Source: Galerina marginata
Taxonomy: Eukaryota; Basidiomycota; Agaricomycetes; Agaricales; Galerinaceae
Direction: 5' to 3'
Length of the DNA stretch: 64,000 nt
Assembly (NCBI GenBank): GCA_023014335.1
Contig: JAECYW010000032.1
Location: 248,001-312,000, forward strand
The position numbers were made by a program, and so were the translations under genes. Position 1 is the first letter of the stretch. Every line of letters starts with the position of its first letter. A model generated the notes under the pieces. The model was given only the letters and a program-made list of their open reading frames with translations, had not been told where the DNA came from and searched no databases. Below are positions 34,801 through 46,335 of this stretch, piece by piece.

Positions 34801-35431
34801 CCTGGTATCGCTTGAGATGATCAGTCGTTTCTCAATTCTCATCATAGAGAACATCTATAGCAAAAGGTCAGGAAGATCTGAGTAAAAGTTAAATTTTAAG
34901 GATGCACCATAAATTGAGTATAGCACCGATTAACCCGATTCATGAGCTCCCTGATCTCCGATTGGACCTTGTTACGGCTCTTCCATGCGCCAAATGCGGC
35001 CTTGAACTTGTCGAATTTCTTCCTTGCAGTTACAGGCCTAATTCCAGAGCATTTATCGTAGACAGACTCCATGTCCCTAGCATCATTTTGTCAACGAAAG
35101 TACCCTCACATTTTGGAAAACTCTTTACCTGATCAATTCAGACAGGGCGACTTTCATGTCATTTGCGCTGCTCAGAATTTCCTCTTGTTCATCACAGAAT
35201 CGTTTAAGCTGATCCAGAGTTTGGCGGACTTGGGTAGCCAGCATTTCAGCATTGCGAATGTTCTCGGCGGGCTGCGTATGGGATCGGTCAATTTAGATAA
35301 ATCGCCATTGGTACGAACTTGAAAAGGCAGACCTTGGAGAAAGACTGTTCAAGCTTCTGGAGTATTTCACCAAGATCCTTCACGGCCGTAGCCAGAGTGA
35401 CCGTGGCTAGAGCGATGGATAAAGGATCCAT
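31891..35431 (-). CDS. TPR protein with fungal STAND-type N-terminal domain and no NTPase
   Basis: Four exons on the minus strand: 35431-35333, 35271-35129, 35076-34908 and 34854-31891. Introns are 61, 52 and 53 nt and the product is about 1124 aa. It begins 'MDPLSIALATVTLATAVKD', the usual start of the helical N-terminal domain of fungal NLR-like/STAND proteins, and continues with 'VYDKCSGIRPVTARKKFD'. Residues from about 280 to the end are degenerate tetratricopeptide repeats ('AEEAVRF', 'ALEILDFL', 'EAINISKKY', 'ALTASQDAVSVSRG'). There is no P-loop NACHT, NB-ARC or AAA module between the two parts. Such TPR proteins are common in agaric genomes; a signalling or self/non-self role is only inferred. 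A residue run 'RILVVDDDRF' recalls a response-regulator start but no receiver domain follows. The gene appears intact. Confidence 0.8.
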
Positions 35432-37250
35432 TGGTCAAAGATTGAGGAAGAGGACGTCGGCGCTTGATTTTCGAAGTACAGCACGCAAGCTCTATTGCAC
35501 AGCCCTTGCAATTATCGTAACCTCCGACCTTTCAGCGTGTATGGTTAATTTTGTCGTATCTGTGCTTGGATCTGAACGCATTCCTTGAGGTGCCGAGACG
35601 GCTATGTAAATTTATCACAAATGCTTCCCACCAGATACTAGTATCACAGCTTTCTTGCCAAAACTCACTCTTCTAGAACACCTGAGCTCGGGTTTAACGC
35701 GTTGAATTCTTCTTTCGTTTCACCTTGGGAAAGGTATAGGGACTAAATATGTGGGTAATGGTCCTACTCAAGGACGACGATGGGCATCGGCTCAAGAAAC
35801 GAATTTCCTTGTTGCGGCCAACAATGCCACCCCGTCGGAGATTGCTCAACTGTCAAATTTGGACCTGCAGCTGCTATTGAATCTTCGTAGACATCCAACT
35901 CTCGTTTTCACTATACATGCTTCAATTCGGCGGTCCTCTCGGATCTCTCTACATGGGAATTACATCAGAATGATGAGTAAAGCATTCTTATTATTCGGAG
36001 CTCGTTCATATCTTGGTAACAAGAATTACAGACGCTTGCGAGAATCTTACCACCGCTTCGTGGGTCCTGTAGAGGATCGAGGGAGAATTGTACATGGGGA
36101 AACGGAGTGACGGTGAGGTTGGGCGAGGAAGAAAATAATGGATTCCTTACATCGCAAAACTTAGTATAGGGATGTTTATTTCGGCAGACGAATAATCCTA
36201 GCTTCGGCGGTATAGAAAGCGAACGGACTACAAAGGTCAGGTCGATCGTTGCCAGGACAATTAATGAGGAAGAGGTGACGGTAAGGAATAAGAGTTAGCT
36301 TTACGAGTAGTGTTTGACATAGAGTACGTACCTGTGATTGGAGAAGTCAGGAGCGACCCACATACTTGGTAGAGCTGTCCATTTAATAGTTATGTGACTG
36401 ACAAAAACGGACTTGGTGGAGGTGGACCTCGTTGTATGAGCTCTCAGTCCGCGTGAATGGGAAAGCCCTTGAGAGAAAGATTAGTATTGCTTGCGTGAAA
36501 TGGAAAATAACGCACGCGACGTGGAAGGGAAGAGGCGGCGGCAGTAGATATTCGAGGAGCTCGTGTCGCAAATTCAAAAGAGCGATTCGATGATATGCAA
36601 ACCGGAGGAGAAAGGAAATAGCCGACGAGCCTTATATTGAGTCGTTTGATTTCATTTAGAACGTGATTTGACAACGTAAAGAGGTGGGGAACTGTTGTCC
36701 AAAAAACTGATCGCGCTAGATCTAGAGAGATAAAGGGCATCCAATCCGGGTATTATGAGCTGTCGCTGGGTTTTCCAATTCCGACGGGGCTTGATCGAGG
36801 GAGCGATTCGATAGCCCCAGACACGGTAAAGCTGGTGATTAAAAGATCTCGAGAATTGGACAAACTGTCACCACGAATATGGAACTGAACGCACAAGAGG
36901 CAAGTCAACATCCCTCCACATGTTGGAATACAGCTGCCAGAAATGTCTGCCCAAAGAGAATACACGTTAACTTCAGGTGCAAATGAGCGGTAGCAAGGCG
37001 ATGTATGAGCGAGGAGGCAGGGAGAAGATCGCTCCGCCCGGCTATCTTTCACAGATACTTGGTTTTAAACATAGCCCAAAACAGTGTAGCAAGTATAAGT
37101 CGAAATGGGCTTTAATGGGGGTGTAATATACGAAAGAACATACCTCTGACAAATATCTGGACGCTTTTGTGCGCCCAACCGAGTGGGAATTGCCTCTTCC
37201 TTGAATGCGAAACCGGTGGACTTATGAAGCTAGGACCCGGCCCAGCAAGG
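35432..37250. other. Region without a recognised gene
   Basis: A plus-strand open frame at 35751-36110 (about 119 aa, 'GRRWASAQETNFLVAANN') has normal composition but no recognised family and no obvious neighbouring exons. Minus-strand frames at 36444-36740 and 36753-37052 are of the same kind. I see no repeats shared with the rest of the window. Confidence 0.4.
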
Positions 37251-37254
37251 ATTA

Positions 37255-37690
37255 ATTATAAGTTGACACACAGCGCCCATCTACATCGCCATCTGTCCCA
37301 CTTGCCCAGGCTCACGTAGACGAAGAACCATAAAAAAGCCAACTCATCGTCCCAATCGGCGAACACTGCTGAGCCCGGACTATTTTGCCGGGGATGCAAA
37401 ATCCAAAGCAAGTTGTTTGGATTTTGCCAAGTCACGTGTCCCCACCATAGGATTGGCAAAATAGGGACTGGCAAAATTCAAACAACGTACCGTCAGATTT
37501 TGCCTACCCGTCAAAATAGTTGGGCCGCAGCAGTGGAATGTGAACCAGGATTATGGAAAGCAAAGACATGTTGTGTGAAGAACGTGCATTGGTTTTGGAG
37601 TTGAGAAAATCGAACGGAAACGGGCGAGCACAGCCACTGATGTAATAATCTAATCTGCTCGATTATCGGTGCCTTGAACCTGCCCTTCCC
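37255..37690 (+). repeat. R1, copy 4 (3' half)
   Basis: 'cttgcccaggctcacgtagacg', 'gaatgtgaaccaggattatgg', 'cacagccactgatg' and 'taatctaatctgctcgat' match the second half of R1. It is interrupted by a small CACTG element at 37364-37535. Confidence 0.75.
37364..37535 (+). mobile_element. CACTG-ended MITE, 172 bp, 3-bp target duplication
   Basis: It begins CACTGCTGAGCCCGGACT and ends with CAGCAGTG; the terminal inverted repeats extend about 24 bp (through ACTATTTTG / CAAAATAGT). It is flanked on both sides by GAA. Other R1 copies read 'ccgcgaatgtgaac' at this place, so the empty site is known and one GAA is the duplication. CACTG ends with a 3-bp duplication fit the CACTA superfamily. No coding capacity. 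Confidence 0.8.
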
Positions 37691-39253
37691 ACATTCACCG
37701 TCCTAACTGCTCAACTTGAATACTGCCTTAGTCTGCCTATGTCACTCTCTATTCAGCGCGTGTATTGGGAACTATTACCCCGGACTTAATATGGCTACAA
37801 AGGTAACAGTGCTCTTTCGGAGTCTTTCCAGTTTTCACTTGATATCAAATTCGTCACCTCCAGTGCTGGCTCCGAGTTAGTAGGGTCTGTGTGCGTGAAG
37901 TATAGCTACATCATGTCTACCTCAGCCCCATCGCCTGTACGTGTCTTGTTCTTTCAGCGACTCCACGCTGTCGGTCTCATTCACCTCCTTCTCAGTCCTG
38001 CCTTTCTCATTACATACACATCACTGACCGCCTGTACCGAGTTCACTTGGACCGCTGATGTCTTAGAAGCAGAACTGTAGCTTCATGGACGATCATGAAG
38101 TTCAGGTGTGTCATCCATCTCCTCGATGAATAGGTTAAAGCCTGACATTCATCTTTCAAACCGCAGTCCTGGAGCTCTAGCAACTCGTCGATTGCCAATT
38201 TCGACGTCTACTCCCGTTTGAGTCCCCTGGCCCATTCTTCCTCGTCATCGACGGCTAACGCTGCAGCCCATCATGTGGCTCAGCGTAGACTTGGTACCAT
38301 GCTTCCCGCACAGACCTATACTAATAAATCGTGCGTGCAGCTTCTATCCCACTTCGCTTTTTCCTTCCGAGTCCTTTTCTTTTCTTGTCTCGTTTCATTT
38401 GTTGTCGATCAAGCCTCCGTTTTCTTCACCCATAATCCCCCTGTTCTGTTTCTGATATCTAAGATACCCAGCTTGTGCGATCCGGCGCTTGAGTGTGCAC
38501 ATCTGTACTCGAGTACACATGAGCACCGAACCGTTCTCTGCTTCGGTTGGGGTTTCTGATCTCCGGTTTTTAAATGTCAGCGTTAATCAAAACACTCTTT
38601 CGGCACTTCACCGTCACCCTCGTTCTCCTTCGTGGCCTTTTGGTATGCTAAATCCATCATGATGCAGGCGCTACAAGTAGTCCGGCAAAAGGAAAAGTTC
38701 GTGCCTCTCCTCTCGTTCCTTCTTGTCTTTATTTATTCAACGGGTTTCCTGGCCATGTCCGTCTCTTTCCTTCCTTCCTTCGTTCCATCCTTATTACATG
38801 ATTTTCTCCTCTGCCAATGAATTCGAATTTCGGAGTTACTGCCGTGATTACCCTCTAAATCAACGCCGTTCGAGGCGCCTACCCATTTTACACTTTTTAC
38901 CCGTCTTCGTTATCTCTGTCTCCTAAGATACACAGAGGACATCAATACTTTTATATCATCGGACTCTCACTAGGCCTTTCTTTCGTCTTGGGTTGTTGAT
39001 TATGAACTATTGACCTCATAAGCTCCAGCCCAAGCCTGCCACCAGTTGGTGTATGTGCCTTAGTGAAGTCCGTCAATGCACCTAAAAGATTGACCTAGGT
39101 CCCACTATCAGTCTCGGTCATGCTACTATTTCTCTCTTCCCCGTTACAGTTATTTTCGTTCATTCTCTTACCGCATGCTCCTCAACTCCTCATTCCCTTA
39201 CTAATTTCACGTAAATAAGATGTGCGCCGTTTGAATTTATTAACTTTTCCCGA
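37691..39253 (+). repeat. Alpha block, copy 4
   Basis: Co-linear with 10.4, 16.0 and 30.1 kb, then with 17.0 and 51.7 kb ('cggactctcactaggcc', 'gccttagtgaagtccgtc'). Non-coding. Confidence 0.7.
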
Positions 39254-40234
39254 TCATGAACGCGGCTTAGACACCCCTTTCCTTTCCTCTAAAACCCTTT
39301 CTAAAAGCCAAGAAAGTCCTACAGCAACCAAACAAGGTTGAAAATCGCTTGAAGATCAAGGCACCCAACTTTTGTTTCTACTGACCTTCCATGAAGCCAC
39401 TGAGCTCGGTGCTCGAAAGCGAATACAGAAACAGGGCAATGCGCCCGTTACCCTAAAAAAAGAAAAGTAACTAACAAGGACCTCGGGAAAGTACAAACAC
39501 ACGTTTGCAAGTATATCTCTCAGATCACACTCTCCAGACACCTCTTCTTCCATGGGATTACCTGACCCGTCGAAGAAAGGAAGGAGTATCAAAATAGGTT
39601 GAGATATCTCCTTGTCATTCACGATGTCTTCTATTTCTTCTTTAGACCGGCGTAAAGAGTCGTGATTAGTTGGATCGACGACGTATACGATACTCTGGAA
39701 GTTGCGAAGAATGAGGCGTATATCGTGGTGGACTAATTATTCAAATTAGAAGTATGTAAATGTCAGAAATTTTGATATAAAGATATTGAGCTCAACGACG
39801 TACACGAAAAACACCCTCCTGGAATAATTGCATCTACATGTACGCCGTTGAGGTGTAGTCGTACTTTGACTGCCAGTGTTCGATGTTCAATACCCAAAAG
39901 GCAAGTTAACCTGCAGGCTACACTCTGGATTTAAGTGTAAGAAAAAACACGCACTGGGAACGGGGACATCTTCCGGTTCAGAATAATACCGGCCATGTTC
40001 GATCGTTCGACCCAATCTCTGTTGAAATTGTTAAACCCAAAGGCGTAAATTTGAATGATTGACAACTTACAAGCATCTCGTCGCTGTCAAGTCCATGAAA
40101 AACTATTTTAGGTGGACTCATTATACCTGTAGTAAACATAGCCGAAATGGTCAGTCCGACACTCCGAGTCGAAGGTGAAGTCGATAAAATGGGCCAATGG
40201 ACTTACCGGCGCGAATTAGCAGTTTGGACAGCAT
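39254..40234 (-). CDS. ARF-family GTPase-like protein lacking the P-loop
   Basis: Seven exons on the minus strand (40234-40207, 40128-40071, 40018-39955, 39924-39804, 39732-39503, 39452-39386, 39318-39254) join in frame to about 210 aa. The ARF pattern is recognisable: N-terminal 'MLSKLLIRAG', first strand 'KIVFHGLDSD', a GG where switch II would be ('DAIIPGG'), then 'NFQSIVYVVDPTNHDSLRR', 'ISQPILILLPFFDGSG' and a C-terminal 'EGLSWLLERV'. The P-loop Gly-Lys-Thr is missing (GLDSDARC) and so is the NKxD guanine-specificity motif. It should therefore not bind GTP in the usual way. The intron at 39925-39954 is only 30 nt but keeps the frame. Two decayed copies lie at 17.3 and 52.1 kb in the same repeat setting. 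Confidence 0.6.
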
Positions 40235-40720
40235 GGTATTTGACGATTTCGGTCAATTTATCGACGTGGAAGGTTGTGGTTTATGAGTAAGGATGATCTG
40301 AGACCTATGAGGTCACGGAAAAGGCAGAGGGTTGCAAGGGCTACGGTGACATCACGTTCAGCTCCGATTACTCGAGTACGAAAGTGTTCTCTCTCTTGAC
40401 GCCGATGTCACAGTCAGAGTACCTATGAGAACCATCCTCACTCTACAAAGTAATCCAGTGTTCTTTCCAATTTTCACTCGTCGTATTAAAATTAATTTCA
40501 CGTACATAAAATTCGTCATAGTCTAGGACAAACATAAGGTCCTTCGTAATCGTAAAAAATTACCCAACCGCTCTGGAATGCTGCGCCGTCAAACGGCTCC
40601 AAGCGTTCAACATAAGGAACAACGCATCTCACCAAACGAGACCGACGCTGATCGTAGTCGACGCCCTCCGACTCAGCGTTGACCTGCGAGAGAGGAAAGA
40701 CACGAGCCATACGGGCACCT
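40235..40720 (-). other. Upstream region of the ARF-like gene, shared in part with 13.5 and 52.8 kb
   Basis: A minus-strand frame at 40516-40710 reads 'MARVFPLSQVNAESEGVDYD'. Related nucleotide words occur at 13.5 and 52.7-52.9 kb ('acgagaccgacgctg', 'cgttgacc'). No family recognised; it may be promoter or leader sequence duplicated with the gene. Confidence 0.3.
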
Positions 40721-42654
40721 CAGGCAAACTCGAGGTTCAGGTTAAGCTGTAGCTTGACCTGGAAGTTGAATTGAACTCGAGTTGGAGGCCGAGAGGTGGA
40801 GACAGTCTGTGCGCACACGCACAATTCCTCTTACCTGAAGAAAAAGCAAAATAGAAGATGGTATGAGCACTCTAACCGAAATACCAATGTTCAGCTCAGG
40901 CCGTCTATGTACCAATTGAGTCTTTCGTCCTGGCTGAGCCCGTCGCGAGCCCGAGTGCAAGCACGAGCACGAGCATGAGCATGAGCACGACCTATACCAG
41001 AAGGCCGGAGCGTAGGCGGAAAGCAGACGCCAGAGGCCGCAGGCAGGGCGGGCAAGCCAGATGGGGGGCGGGGTCTGCGAGAGCGGGAAATACACGGGCT
41101 TGACGTGAAGTTGAGGTTGGGCTGGAGTCGCCGAGGTAAGGTGGGTCAATCTAGGATTTCACCATCTAAAGAAAAACGAACCAGAAATCGTAATGAGCAC
41201 TCCACTCAAAAGAGAGTTGACATTGCACATACCATTCGTCTGAGTTTCGCGTTTCCCTGTCCTACTCCGGCACGAGCACGAGCACGAGCACGAGCATCAA
41301 GATTTAACATCAGCACTATTAGCACCAGCCAGAGGCCGGGCATCGGCGGGAGGGAGGAAAGAAGAGAACCGAGAAACTGCACCTCGCACTCGCACTCGCA
41401 CTCACACCTCCAGCCCGCACACACACACACACACTCGCACTCGTACTCGCAATCGCACTCACACCCGCGCTCGAACGCGCGCCTGGGCTCAACACAACAA
41501 CAAGCAGCAGAAGCAGCGCTGGGGCAGGACGTGCATCCCGCACTCGGGCCCTCAGCACCCAGCCGCGGGCGAACTCGCAGCCTGCAGGCACTTGCTGGCA
41601 ATGCAGGGCGGGGGGGGCTAACGACTGGAAATCAGCAGGAGCACCAGCGGCGCCGGGACCGCTTCCAGAGACGAGGACGAGGGTGGAGGCTAGGGTGTCG
41701 ATCGCTGCGATGGGTGATTATGCATATACGTCTCGCGCCTGTTCTTCGTCCTGATGAGCACGCGCTCGTGATACGCTGATGCCCGCGTAACATTAACATT
41801 GACGATACCACTGCACCCCGAGCAGGGCACAAGCTTGACGACGAGGTTGTTTGGAGTCGAGATTTGGAGGGTTGAATAGCTTGATACTTGAGTTTTATGG
41901 GCCCGGCGCGGGTGCAAGCGCAAGCGCGAGGAACAATGCACCACCAGCTCGGAGGAGGAAGACAGGCATCTGCGGAAGGGAGGGACGAAAAGATGTGGCT
42001 GAAAAGAGAAGAAAGAACCACAAACACCGGCTGTAGCTCCAGCTCACACTCTTTCCCTTTGCAAGACTGAGCGCAAGGAGTAGCAGCAGCACCGCTGGTG
42101 CTGGGCAAGCTGTGCGTGAAGAACGGGATGTTGCGAGTGCGGGCCCGATGACCGGAGCAGCGCGGGCAGTGGGGGCGGGAGCATGAGCGAGGGCAAGGGC
42201 GGGGGGTATCGGTAGCTAGGTCGGCGGGTGATGCACTTTGTGTGCATGTTCCTCTTCTGGTCTAGGTCTGATTGACGGCACAGACGAAAGGAAGGGCGCC
42301 TTCGCGGTTCGAAGTCGGGTTCCACATGGGTCGTCAGGCTGGGGATACCAGTACCCATTCTTCCTCTGGTGGTTGGAGGGCAGTAGGGGCTAGGGGTTAG
42401 GAGGAGGGCCGGGTTCAGTGCTCAGCAGAACCGAACTGTCGTAGATTTGGGGGTATGGCGCTTGACGAGGCCGATGTGAGGCGGAGGGTTGATGGGACAG
42501 ACGAATAGATCTGAAGGCTGAAAAAGAGCGAGGGCGAGGGCGGGACAGTACGGGTGGCTATTCAGAACCAGACGCAGGCAACAGCTCGGCGGGGCAGGGA
42601 GAAAGGCGGGTTCGAGCACGACCATGAGACCCACTGCCTTTTTGTGAGCCGGGC
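40721..42654. repeat. GC-rich block, copy 2, with internal tandem modules
   Basis: It repeats the motif order of 13.9-15.4 and 53.8-56.4 kb. Inside, a module of a few hundred bases recurs (near 40.84, 41.16 and around 41.5/42.08 kb): 'cctgaagaaaa' or a variant, 'gcccgtcgcgagcc', runs of CACGAG, and a CAGCAGCAGC run after 'ctgagc'. Simple repeats include (CACGAG)n at 41271-41300, CA repeats near 41424 and (CACTCG)-like runs at 41383-41460. Confidence 0.55.
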
Positions 42655-43200
42655 TGAGTTGTTATCAGTTTCGATGCGCTGGGCACTGCATGCACTGCGG
42701 TGACGGAGTCTCGCGGTGTAGCCGACGCGATCCTAGAGAGCAGGCTGTAGGTTGAGAGTAACCTTAGCTGAAGAAGAAAATGAGCACCGATAACACGCCA
42801 GAAAGAACGACGAACCATGTATCGCTCGCGACGTGGTCAAACCGGTCATCGAGGCGTCAACTCCAGACAGAGGTCGTACTGCCTCAGAGTCATTCGCGTC
42901 CTCCCTCTTTTTTTCTCCCTCGTCCTCTTCTTCGAAGCTGGTAGTAGGAGCCAACCGACAGCCGAAAGCATTGCCAGACGCATTCTTGGCGTCTAAACCG
43001 TCCCAAGTTCCATTGGCGCGGGCTCAAGTTGAAGTAGAGGGTATAAAAGCAAATAGGGATGTCTGAGCCAGCATCTCGAGGGGGAAATGGGCAGGGAGGA
43101 CGCGTTGTGTTGTGTGGAGAGTTGTGCGGTTGAGAAAATCAGGATCGTTGATGGCGGGCACAGCCACTGTCGGCACCGGCATATTAAATGCCGCAATCTA
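42655..43200 (+). repeat. R1, copy 5
   Basis: 'tttcgatgcgctgggcactg', 'ccgacgcgatcctagagagc', 'aaatgagcaccgataa', 'gcgggcacagccactg', then the CGGCAT/ATGCCG hairpin (43177-43193) and 'caatctaatctgatg'. Close to the copies at 49.9 and 56.5 kb. Confidence 0.75.
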
Positions 43201-43923
43201 ATCTGATGATAGCGCTCCATTCCGGATGTCTCAACTCTCCTTCCCTTCCCACACTCATCCTTACCGAGGACCACCTCACTTCATCGACGATCGTTGGCCG
43301 TCTTTATTCGTAGCTCCTCTCGATGATCATTATATCCCCATCTTCTAGCTTCAAGCTCCAAGGTCTATGCTTCGGCTTAAGATCCTCAGGCCCTCGCAGT
43401 CCAGGAATTCGTGGTTTCAGAAGGCTTGGAGGATCGATATGGGTTTTTTCTTCATGTTCTGTCATCGCGTGTATGTAGGCGATCGAAACAGCCTGGCTTC
43501 AGTTTGATATCCCCTCCCTGGAGCTGTGGTTACACTTATCCGTGCTTAGGTCTTGAATTATGGCGATGTTCTTGTGAGCCGGAATCAGCACGATTACAGG
43601 CTTGGTCTCAGATTACTATGCGTTTTCTGATTTCTTTATTTCGTTACATTCTTCGTACCGGACTCATCAACCAGAACTTCTCGACAAGTCATCGTTAACG
43701 TTCCAACCCCCGCCGGTTCGTGATACCTTTTGTCACGCTTCAGATCCTCATCTCCATACGATTTCCTTTCGGCCTGGCAGCTCATTTCCTCCCATGACCA
43801 AATACCTACGTGCTTTACTTTACTCTGCACACTCGCTCTTTATCTTCCTGCACGGCGTCTAGCTCATCGTTCACATCGGGATTTGGATTACACGACGGAT
43901 GGCAATCTAACTTTCCCATCGCC

Positions 43924-43980
43924 AAAATCATACTCTTCAAGCTAGCTAGGCTGTTATGCCTTTAGCGACAGCATGATTTT
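43924..43980 (+). other. Beta stem-loop, copy 2
   Basis: Outer stem AAAATCAT (43924-43931) with ATGATTTT (43973-43980); inner hairpin AGGC-TGTTAT-GCCT (43948-43961). Confidence 0.6.
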
Positions 43981-44533
43981 TTTGAGGATGCTAAAACTGA
44001 CGCCTCCGTCGTGTTCTCATCCCGATTGTGCTTGTGCTAATAGCCTGGTTATACCCGTCGAGTTGAGTACGCTGCATATTCACAGGCTTTTCTCGCCGCT
44101 CCTTCTTCATTCAAGGTGAGTACGATACATAATCTCCAATACCTCCGCCAATTTACACGAGCGATGTCAAATTAGATCACATCCTCCTGCTCCATCTGGC
44201 CTACCGATTAAGACGCAGAGATAGAACAACTGTCGTGAATTCGTTTCGTTCAGGCAAATGTTCTGCATCAAATTTCGCAGCTACGAGAAGAGCCTCCGTC
44301 CTAGCCTGGAATAGCAATGGTGTGTTTCTATCTTGCAGTCCTTCCGAGTTTTGTCTCAATCTTCGGATCTTCACCAGCGCCTTTGACTCCTTTCGCGGTT
44401 ACGGTTCATTCCTCTCATGCGACCTATACGCTTTATGCCTTATTCTACCCTCTCGTCCCTAACCTTCCTGCACTTGGGAAGGAAGGCTTAGTGTTCAAGT
44501 CGGATCACACGACGGGGAAAATCCAATTTCTCC

Positions 44534-44585
44534 AAAATCATCCCGTCGAATTAGGCTCTTGTGCCTTTAGCGATGGCATGATTTT
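44534..44585 (+). other. Beta stem-loop, copy 3
   Basis: Outer stem AAAATCAT (44534-44541) with ATGATTTT (44578-44585); inner hairpin AGGC-TCTTGT-GCCT (44553-44566). Confidence 0.6.
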
Positions 44586-46282
44586 TTAGGTAGCTGGAAA
44601 TGGTCCTGCCGTTGTGTTTTTATCCCGATTGTACTACATCCGAGTTCCTCTTCGGCGTGCTCCATTCACTGTACTCCGATATCTCTGGCTTGAGAGATCT
44701 TCTGATTCAAGCCCGGCGCATATTCACAGAGATGTTCGGAGCTCCTTTGCTCAAGGTGAGTACGATACGCAACCTTTAATACCTCTGCTAACTTATACGA
44801 TCGCTGTTAATTATGTAGCTTCATTCCTTCTGCTTGACCTGGCCAACAGATTAACTGTAACAACTTGAACACTCGCGAGTTCATTTTTGAAACCGGTTCA
44901 CGGCGTCGATTTCGCAGCTACGAGAAGAGCCTCCGTCCTATCGTGAATCGTAATGGGATACTTCCATCTCGCAGCCCTCCCGGCTCTCAGATGTACTTAT
45001 TGGCTGCCCCTCCAGCCAGTTCTTTCTGAGTTTGGTCTTAGTAAGTGGCTTTCCTTGGACGCCAAGCTGTTACCGCCCGTCCAAGAAAGTCAGAAGTCGT
45101 TTCTATGTGTCTCCATTCTCTGCAAGTTCTCCACCAAGAGGCGGTAGTCGCATGTTGAGTGATCGGTTTCGTACTTCCTCTAACCTGTTCAACTTCCAGC
45201 TATAATTTTTCCCTCCTTAGACTCATGCATATATACTATCAGAAGCATGCCGTTGCTCCGCCGGAAGTTCGACCTTTCCATGGTGAGTCCCTCTTTGCCG
45301 TTCACCAATCGAGTTGTGTTGTCTGTTCGCTGACTATTTGCTTTTCAGTGGTTGTCACGCTGATGGAGAACCAATCTGTCTCAGTAAGTATCCCATTTCC
45401 CCTTTCTATTCGTTCCCAATCTGCGTACCCACTCGTTCCACGCAGAACAATTTGTGTCCTGATTTAAAGTTTGCTGACGGCTAACCTACCCCTCCCTATG
45501 TGTCTCCATCTTTCCTTCCCTGATTTTACCCTCCAACCCCCGTCGCTAATTTAAAATTCACGGACCTCCTTTCGTTTGGTGACTTTACACGACAGAACGT
45601 TCAACTATGGCTGTTATCATGCTTTCTCCATGCACTTTCGTGCCTCTGTAGCGAGCATGATGTGGTTCCATGTTGATGGTGAAAATGCCTTCTGTCGTCC
45701 AAGTTACCCATTCGAGACATGTTCTTCCTTATCACTTCAATCACGCGCTTTATTATCCATTCTCTGCATCTGCTTTCGTTCTGCCGTCTCTCAAAGCCCG
45801 ATCTTGAGTTCTAGTAGGCTAGTCTCTTTACATCCGTACCGCTAAATGGTAATCACTTTATGCGGGCACAGCCACCGGCACACGGGCATCTCGATGCCGG
45901 GACCTGATCTGATGGTTATCGAGTCTCGACGACGCTCACGTTCCTATCCATCTCATACTTCATCGTTGGCTGTCTCCGTTCGTAGCTCCTTGAGACGGTC
46001 ATATGTTTCTCTTCAAGTTCTATTATTTGGGTCATCATCGACATCCTCAGACTCCTCGAGACAGGAGAGTGGAGAATCTTTCATGAGATTTGAAGGATAC
46101 AACTCTATCTAGGTGCTTGGCCATCGAGTGTACGTACTCTAGTCGCCAATCTGCCATGCCATTCATTTCCGTCTCCGATATATGCGCTTCACTCTACCCA
46201 CTCGTTCCTTGTACTACTCTACCGCACGACGTCGGGCTCAGTGTTCATCTCGGGTTGCACAAGATCACAACGAGCTTTTTCC

Positions 46283-46335
46283 AAAACCATACCCCTTCGA
46301 ACAAGGCCGTGCGCCTTGAGCGATGGTATGGTTTT
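46283..46335 (+). other. Beta stem-loop, copy 4 (11-bp outer stem)
   Basis: Outer stem AAAACCATACC (46283-46293) with GGTATGGTTTT (46325-46335), perfect over 11 bp; inner hairpin CAAGGC-CGTGC-GCCTTG (46302-46318). Stem bases differ from copies 2, 3 and 5 on both arms so that pairing is kept. Confidence 0.65.

Noticed and set aside
41105..41779. Plus-strand frame rich in Ser-His and Thr-His repeats
   Set aside because: It translates simple repeats (CACTCG, CACACA); no sign of a real gene.
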